Assembly (NCBI GenBank): GCA_030435675.1 | Contig: CM059622.1 | Location: 12,896,001-12,960,000, forward strand | Length of the DNA stretch: 64,000 nucleotides | Origin: Steinernema hermaphroditum | Lineage: Eukaryota > Nematoda > Chromadorea > Rhabditida > Steinernematidae | Reading direction: 5' to 3' | In this document: positions 57,895-64,000 of the stretch, piece by piece | How the letters are laid out: every line of letters starts with the position of its first letter | How positions within the stretch are numbered: position 1 is the first letter of the stretch | Notes under the pieces: model-generated | The model's input: the letters and a program-made list of their open reading frames with translations, nothing else | Told to the model about the DNA's origin: nothing | The model's database searches: none | Position numbers and translations under genes: made by a program

Positions 57895-60800
57895 ATGTTC
57901 TTCCATGCGACCCTCGCGCGGACCTTCATCCAGTCGCTGAGTCTCCGGGGCGATGACGACTTCGTCGATCGCCTCAACTACTATTACACGCCGATCATGT
58001 TGGCCGTAGCCTGCTTCATCATCAGTGCCAAACAGGTAACTTGGTGCTTTAAACATTCCCTAATAGTCTATCTACCACTAACTATAGAATTGAACATATC
58101 CGCTCTATTCAGGGATGTGCAAAGGAGCGCCCATATGTAGCCAGCCTATCATTATGAGTTATCGGCAGCCATTCATAGTGCTCCGACAAAGATTTAGGAT
58201 GATGATATGACTCTCACCCCGGGCTGACGTTATTTAAAGTGATGAGACCGTAGACATCCCGACGGCCCAAATAAAATGATGTTGATTCAGAATGCTTAGC
58301 AACGGTACGTAAGATACGGATTAGCTCCAGTTCCTAAAATCACTTACGGATAGCAATAATGCCGCCTCATGATCTCTAAGATGGAGGATACGCTTGCGTC
58401 ATTATCCTCAAAGTGTGGAACAGACGCTGTGGCGTATCTCTTTTGGGGATCGATGGATTTCGCATGGTCTCTATCACTCTGTCATGAATATGTAAATTGG
58501 ATCAATCATCTGATTTCTGATTGCTTCTACATTTTTGTTCCTTATTTCGAAGATATTATTTAATGGGTAACCAGTGCGATGGGATACTTATACAGTGATC
58601 CGCAGGACCTATTCCTTTTAGTATCTGATAGTTTGAGTCTAAATGCTCAAATTATTGAATTCTCAGATTGTGATGTGATCAGCTTGGGCACTTCCGAGCT
58701 GATATGGAAACGGACTTTTCCGCAAATAGCCTACCATTGCCACTCGCTGAAATTTCAAGATTCAGCTATTATAGTGGGCTATATCATAATATTTCGATTT
58801 TTTTCTTTGTTCATTAATCGCTTTTTAATAAATAAGGTTTCTGTTCCACGCTGAAACTGAAGATTTGCGTCTTTCAGTACGGTGGAACGCCAATAGAATG
58901 CTGGGTGAATCCTCATTCCCGCGAAAGCATGGAGGAATACATAGAAAGCTACTGCTGGATACAGAACACTTACTGGGTCCCGATGTACGAGAATATTCCA
59001 GACGATTACACGACGAGAGAGAGTAAGTTTTTCCTTGAAAGTAAGTATTCTTCTCCCATACCGCCTTGTGGGTTGTGCTGCTTGTCCGTCATAAGCCAAA
59101 AATGTGTTCCTAAAATGCCTATTTTAAGCACGCCAAATCGGCTACTACCAATGGGTCCCATTCATCCTAATCGCGGAAGCGCTAATGTTCTCCATGCCGT
59201 GTATCATGTGGCGCCTTCTGAATTGGCAAACTGGACTCAACATCCAGAATGTGGTCGCCGCCGCCGTCGATAGCCAAACGATCATCGACGGTGCCGAAAG
59301 GAAAAAGGCGATCGAGTCCATCACCGACTCGTTAATCGACATCTTGGACCTTCAGTCGTCAACTGCCTCATCCACCCTCCGACTGCCTAACATGGGATTC
59401 TCGGTTTGGTCAAAACTGAGCCTCAGCAGGTACGCAACGTCAAGAGCGATATTATTCGGTTACACATGGATTCAGGTTCCTCCGTGGCCACTACGTAACA
59501 ACCCTCTACATGACCATAAAAATCTGTTACACTGCCAACATAGTTCTCCAGTTCGTTCTGCTAAATGCTTCCCTGAAATCTAAAGATTTCGCTTTATTCG
59601 GGTTTCAAGTAGGTCCGCACCTATAAAACGAATAATTTCGGATTTCATTTTAGGTGCTAAATGATCTCTTCCATGGAAAGGCCTGGACGGAATCAGGTCA
59701 TTTTCCAAGGGTGACTTTGTGCGATTTTGAAGTGAGATATTTGGCCAATCTTAACAGGTAACTCTTCTGTTATAAGGGACTGAGTATACGTGTTCTCTTT
59801 AGATATACTGTCCAGTGTGCCTTACTGATCAACATCATCAACGAGAAAGTGTTTGCCTTCTTCTGGTGCTGGTACCTGATTCTCATGGTCATCACAAGGT
59901 ATCCTTCTGCGTTTCTAATAATAGAACAAAGGAAACTGTTCTGACCAGTGAACAGTAAATTCAATGACCTTCGCGAGAACTCTTCAAAGATTGGCTGGAG
60001 AACAATGAACGAGTAGCACGTAATGCTTGTTCAATTTCAGTCCATTTAGATCTGTCAGGAACTCTCGTACTTTATTAGAAGAAGGCTTTGTTTTCGTCAT
60101 TGAGGCACACACTTTTAAAGATAAACTGGTTCAAAACATATTATTTCAAGTTTAATGTGTCCCCAGACGATGACTGACATTACACATCAAAACACATCAT
60201 AGACAGGTCAAAAACATTATGACATTCTTTGTCTCGCGATGTGCGTTGTGGTACTTAGATCCGTAATTTTCAGTTTTACGTTTATCATTCCTGATTCATC
60301 CAAGATATCTTATTATGCACAACACAACAAAACCATTACCGAAGCGGATGGCGGCGCAGACTGCGGCTTAGAAGCGCGACAGGAAAACTACACTCAACTC
60401 ATTTCTGAGCATCAAAAGTAGATCAAATTAACGCACATGATTCTGAATTTTGAATCTGTGAAGATGACGTCCTTCCCGGACGAGACTCTAATATTTAATC
60501 GGCTATTGACTGCGTAGATTTGCATGACTCACAGCAAAAGATACTTTAAAATATTTCATGGCTACGTATAAGCCAGCAAAAAAAATATGAAAAACGGTTA
60601 GGTCAAGGTGCTCTAAAGTGAACAATATTGGGTGTCGAATCAAATACAGGGTCCCGAAAGATCAAATCTTCCGAAAAATTAAGACCTACATTCAGACTCT
60701 ACAGTCGAATTTTAGCGAAAAGACAAATAAGCCATTATAGCTATAGCTACAACAAATATAGTTGGGTCTATTATAGTTGGGTCTCTTGGTCTGAAATTTC

Positions 60801-61521
60801 GGTCATCCCTGACATCGCCGTTGCGATTGATGAAGTAAATATTGGGTTGATGGTTGATGCATTGAAAACGGCCTCAATGCAGACATCTCTCATTATGAAC
60901 CTCTTCAACGTTTTTCACTGTTATCCCGTGCTAAATCGTGTAATCACAGCAGGAAACATCGCAAAATGAGAAGATATTTCAGGGATAACCCCCTTCCAAA
61001 CGCATTTTCAATGTATCCAATGCATCTAGCTAAATACATTCAGATGACTTCGGTCTATGATTACTTCTGATTTGATTCATTTTCAGTCTGTCCACGCTCT
61101 TCTGGCTCTCAAAAGTCATGCTGAACATCGAGAAGATGGAATACGTCGTCCGCTTCATGCAAATCGCCGACGGAAGCGAGCGACAAAAGCGGAAACAGAA
61201 GCCATCGGCCGATCAGTCACCCCTCACCATCATCCGCCAAAATCCTCATCTTCTCAAGCGGTTTGTAGAGGATTTCCTGAAATCCGATGGAGTAGGTCCT
61301 CGTTATTCAACAAGGTTCGTAAGGACATCCTTCAGGTGTTCACTCTGCGGCTAATCGGAAACCATGCTGGCGAATTGGTCGTCATCGAAATCGTCAAGTG
61401 TCTGTGGCGTGAATTCTGTGCGCGCAATTGGGGCGACATCGATGTGGTCCTGGCGAACAACGAAAACAATCACAAAACTGTCGAAGTGCGATTACGGTGT
61501 GTTGACAGAGCGCTTTTCTAA
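57895..61521 (+). CDS. Innexin (invertebrate gap-junction channel protein), eight exons
   Basis: The exons are 57895-58035, 58878-59022, 59129-59429, 59476-59608, 59654-59757, 59803-59898, 61087-61291 and 61336-61521. All have GT/AG sites and consistent phases, giving 436 residues. Hallmarks are the N-terminal [14 protein letters not shown], the innexin signature YYQWVPF (101-107), two cysteines in each extracellular loop (ECWV/SYCW and TLCDFE/VQCALL), [20 protein letters not shown] and the membrane stretch [13 protein letters not shown]. Innexins have four membrane spans with both ends cytoplasmic and assemble into gap junctions or hemichannels linking cells. The start at [10 protein letters not shown] gives an N-terminus of the usual length; an upstream non-coding exon is possible. 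Introns are 842, 106, 46, 45, 45, 1188 and 44 bases. Which nematode innexin it matches best cannot be decided by eye. Confidence 0.96.
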
Positions 61522-61600
61522 TCGCTTCTAATCGCATTTAGACCCACAAAGTCATCAACAAACCCCGAAACGATCGTCTTTTCCAATAACCTCGCCGAAC

Positions 61601-61606
61601 AATAAA
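61601..61606 (+). terminator. Polyadenylation signal of the innexin gene
   Basis: AATAAA lies 80 bases after the innexin stop and is followed by GATCTCATCGTT. It supports ending the gene at 61521 rather than splicing on to the exon-like segment at 61.8 kb. Confidence 0.7.
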
Positions 61607-61824
61607 GATCTCATCGTTGTGTCTGTACATAAGAGTCTGATAAATCATTATATGGTCCCAAAAAGATCACCCTTGTCGGTGCACGAGTGACTACGGTAGC
61701 CTGTCTTCAAATTGCACGACAGTCGAACCATATGACTTGGTCGGTATCACTGATGCAAGCGATCAGATGAGAAGTAAGACTTGTCTATTGATTGGCGCTC
61801 TTTTCTGAAAAGTGTCGTTTTCAG

Positions 61825-61987
61825 CCTTTGGCAGCGAGAACATCTCTGTTCCCATCTCGATCTCTCGCATCGGATTCCACTCCGGCTCGCCGCTCGGTCT
61901 TGCCGACTGTTCACCCTTCGCCTACTCTCCTCCCGGTATTCTCACCAGATGCGACGCCAAGGATCTGTGCATCTCGCTAAATTTCGG
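61825..61987 (+). other. Exon-like segment downstream of the innexin
   Basis: A strong acceptor (GTTTTCAG) and a strong donor (GG|GTAAGA) bound 163 bases with marked G/C third-position bias in one frame, which reads FGSENISVPISISRIGFHSG... and on to LCISLNF. All three frames are open, so the frame is not certain. It could be an alternative Ser/Pro-rich C-terminal tail of the innexin, or an exon of a separate gene. The phase does not fit an obvious donor in the last innexin exon. Confidence 0.35.
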
Positions 61988-63340
61988 GTAAGATAGTCGT
62001 GTAATCTTGTAATCACACAAATCGGTAACGGTTGTCGATGGCTACGGTAAGCCTTGGGTGAATTTAGCGTATTTGACAACGATATAAAGAGAACCTGTTC
62101 TAACCTGATCCAGTTTTCACTTTACAATGTGCATGTTTTGAAGAACGGGCTAAAAGTGGCGAACGCTTATCGTACGTTGTTAATCGAATTACGATATTTC
62201 TGCTTGAAAAGGAACGAAAGGGAACAGGCTGAGCACCCTTAGAGCACACAAAATAAATCGCCACATTCTATGGCTATGAAAGACCAATTAACAATTGCAA
62301 GAATATCCTAAATTTCGATGCTGTAGACAAACTTCACTGCGGTCTTTTTTATTTTTTAAGCTTAGAAAGGTCGTAACTGTTTGTCCTGGGAAAACTATGT
62401 TCCCATATTGATGCCATGGTATTTCCACATGAACTCCTATACGAAAACGTGGTCTCACCCAGCTATAGCACCTAACACGACTATGTATGTAGCATATCAG
62501 CAACTGAAAATCCATACATCACTGAAACACATGAACAATCATCCAAGAAAGTCACTTTTTATAGAGATCGGTGAAATGCACCGAACTTCTTTTATTGGAT
62601 TGTCATGCTCAAAATGGTGATTTCAGTGAATCTTTGCTGATATAAGCGCGCATATTTCACAGGTGGTTTACGCCTTTTGAATGGTCAGTCCAAGATTACT
62701 GTACTTCAAGGGCGTCAGCTCCCTTGAATATTACGGAAGGTTTAGATTCGAGGAATGTTTTGGCGCAATTTTCGACCTCTTTGTCTTATATTTTAAATGC
62801 TTTCCACTAATATCCTTCTGTGGATCAAATAGAGCGAAGAAAGGCCGACACATCCTGAGCATGTCCTGCGAAAGGACCGTCAACGCGAAATCGTTCGCCA
62901 AATACATAAAGAATGCAAACAAGAAGCATAATTTCATAATTTCAAAAATAATTCATGGTGGTTAGAATAAACTGACATCAACAGTGCATCAACCTATTTG
63001 GATCTGGCACAGAGTAAACTTGGGAATGCTTATCACAGGTGTCGTTTTCGATGTAAAAACCCAACGATTTAGCCGTTCGATGTGCAAAGAATACTTTCGG
63101 GACAGGAATTCCAATTTTTGAAAAAAAACGAAATAATCAAAACAACCATCCAAAAATCACATTTTCCAGTTCTGCACAAATGTCACACCGATCGTAACAT
63201 AACACAAACATTTTGTGTGCACTGACAATAGCTCCTATTTCAGCCCTTCGACCTCCACAGGATCAAGAAAACGAGTTAAGGAAAGATGTCCAATTTGCAC
63301 AGCAGTTACGAGGTTGATGTGTTCCAAATGTGTCACCAAT
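61988..63340. other. Intergenic, nothing recognised
   Basis: This is AT-rich sequence without recognisable genes. The frames present are short and featureless. Confidence 0.45.
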
Positions 63341-63375
63341 CGAGGTATGTGTACCTTATCCTTTGGGCTCTATTA

Positions 63376-63455
63376 GCGAATAGCGGCCAAAAGTATTTTT
63401 GTACGGCCAAAAGTCGGAATAGCGGCCAAAAGTATTTTATCACAATTTTATCACA
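63376..63455. repeat. Tandem direct repeat beside the transposase
   Basis: GAATAGCGGCCAAAAGTATT occurs twice (about 63,379 and 63,416), with a third partial ACGGCCAAAAGT between them, followed by a doubled ATCACAATTTTATCACAA-type word. It is close to the truncated 5' end of the transposase and may mark its junction. Confidence 0.8.
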
Positions 63456-63539
63456 AACAGAACATGAAATGTTCAATAGTCATCCTCTTCGGGCTCCTCT
63501 TCGGGCTCATCCGATCTTTCTTCGGAGACCGAGATCGAT

Positions 63540-63974
63540 TTGTCAGACCGAGACACTGGCGAGCTTCGCCTTTTTGAGGTGCGCGATAGAACAGCGGACA
63601 CGCTTCTGTCAATAATTCGAGATACCTGTGCGCGTGGAACCATCTTCACATCGGACGGTTGGGCTGCCTATGGAAAAATAGAGGAGCTGGAGATGGAATA
63701 CACCCGCCGATGGGTTAACCATCGGATAAACTTTGTAAATCCAAAGGATAGGACAGTCCACACACAGGGGATAGAAGCCACTTTGGGTGCGATAAAATCA
63801 GACATGCGTCACCTGCGGGGGACATCTACAGAAAAATTTGCCTCCCACCTCTATGAGTACGCTTTTCGTCGCTATTTTGAGAGACAGCGAATTTTCGAGC
63901 ACCTCCTTGTCGAGATGCGGACGATGATGGAATACGAAAACTCATTTAAAACCCCAAAATTCTTTCGGTGTTGA
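63540..63974 (+). pseudogene. 5'-truncated ISXO2/IS1595-like DDE transposase
   Basis: From DRDTGELRLFEV onward the frame matches the catalytic domain of ISXO2-like transposases. Landmarks are DRTADTLLSIIRDTC, the Asp in TSDGWAAYG, WVNHRINFVNP, HTQGIEATLGAIKSDMRHLRG and FASHLYEYAFRR, ending at TGA 63972-63974. The family usually continues upstream with an N-terminal zinc-ribbon-like part and the first catalytic Asp in a WVFG-type strand. I cannot find these in the preceding DNA; they are deleted or lie across an unrecognised intron. An acceptor-like TTTGTCAG directly before DRDTG allows the intron reading. Such transposases are known as domesticated or multicopy genes in invertebrates. The listed start is simply the open-frame limit. 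Confidence 0.8.
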
Positions 63975-64000
63975 CGAGAGCGATAGTGATGACGACTTAC

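Noticed and set aside
1..64000. CRISPR arrays, bacterial operons, ribosomal RNA genes
   Set aside because: Spliced genes and an innexin make this eukaryotic DNA. None of the direct repeats has regular spacer architecture, and no conserved rRNA segment was seen.

Overview
This is eukaryotic DNA from an invertebrate, most likely a nematode. Several intron-containing genes can be rebuilt by eye. Their short introns are 44-52 bases long and end in T-rich ...TTTCAG/TTTAG acceptors, as is usual in nematodes. One gene is an innexin of nematode type; innexins are absent from vertebrates, plants and prokaryotes. There are no operon-like bacterial features. The assignment rests on gene content and intron style, not on a database search.

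Layout. 1-9.6 kb has no gene I can establish, only a few GC-rich islands with coding-like or splice-like patches and some perfect inverted repeats. 9.6-13.3 kb (minus strand) holds a complete six-exon homologue of PRPP synthetase-associated protein (PRPSAP/PAP39-PAP41). 13.9-17.3 kb is repeat-rich, including a diverged tandem duplication with a unit of about 570 bases. 18.0-19.4 kb (minus) holds a three-exon Tctex-type dynein light chain. 19.9-28.3 kb has no recognisable gene. 28.3-30.5 kb is a tandem duplication, one copy of which was later split by a 1323-base Tc1/mariner-superfamily transposon with perfect 27-base terminal inverted repeats, a TA target duplication and a decayed transposase. 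31.2-32.1 kb is a short direct-repeat array. 32-42 kb is gene-poor, with GC-rich regulatory-looking islands that culminate in a strongly GC-rich block at 40.6-41.8 kb. 42.7-43.8 kb (plus) encodes an acidic, probably nuclear protein with a Myc-like nuclear localisation sequence. 48.7-49.2 kb is another repeat cluster. 53.2-53.4 kb is a transposase relic. 53.86-54.08 kb (plus) encodes a 75-residue secreted peptide precursor. 57.9-61.5 kb (plus) is a complete eight-exon innexin. The right edge (63.5-64 kb) carries the C-terminal part of an ISXO2/IS1595-like transposase.

The genes do not form a pathway. They are independent housekeeping (PRPSAP, dynein light chain), membrane-channel (innexin), nuclear and secreted-peptide loci separated by repeats. 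The observations most worth follow-up are the short secreted peptide precursor, the acidic nuclear protein with a duplicated C-terminal motif, the enlarged linker of the PRPSAP homologue, a 12-base motif shared by the 3' ends of two unrelated genes, and several precise inverted repeats or hairpins in otherwise empty DNA.
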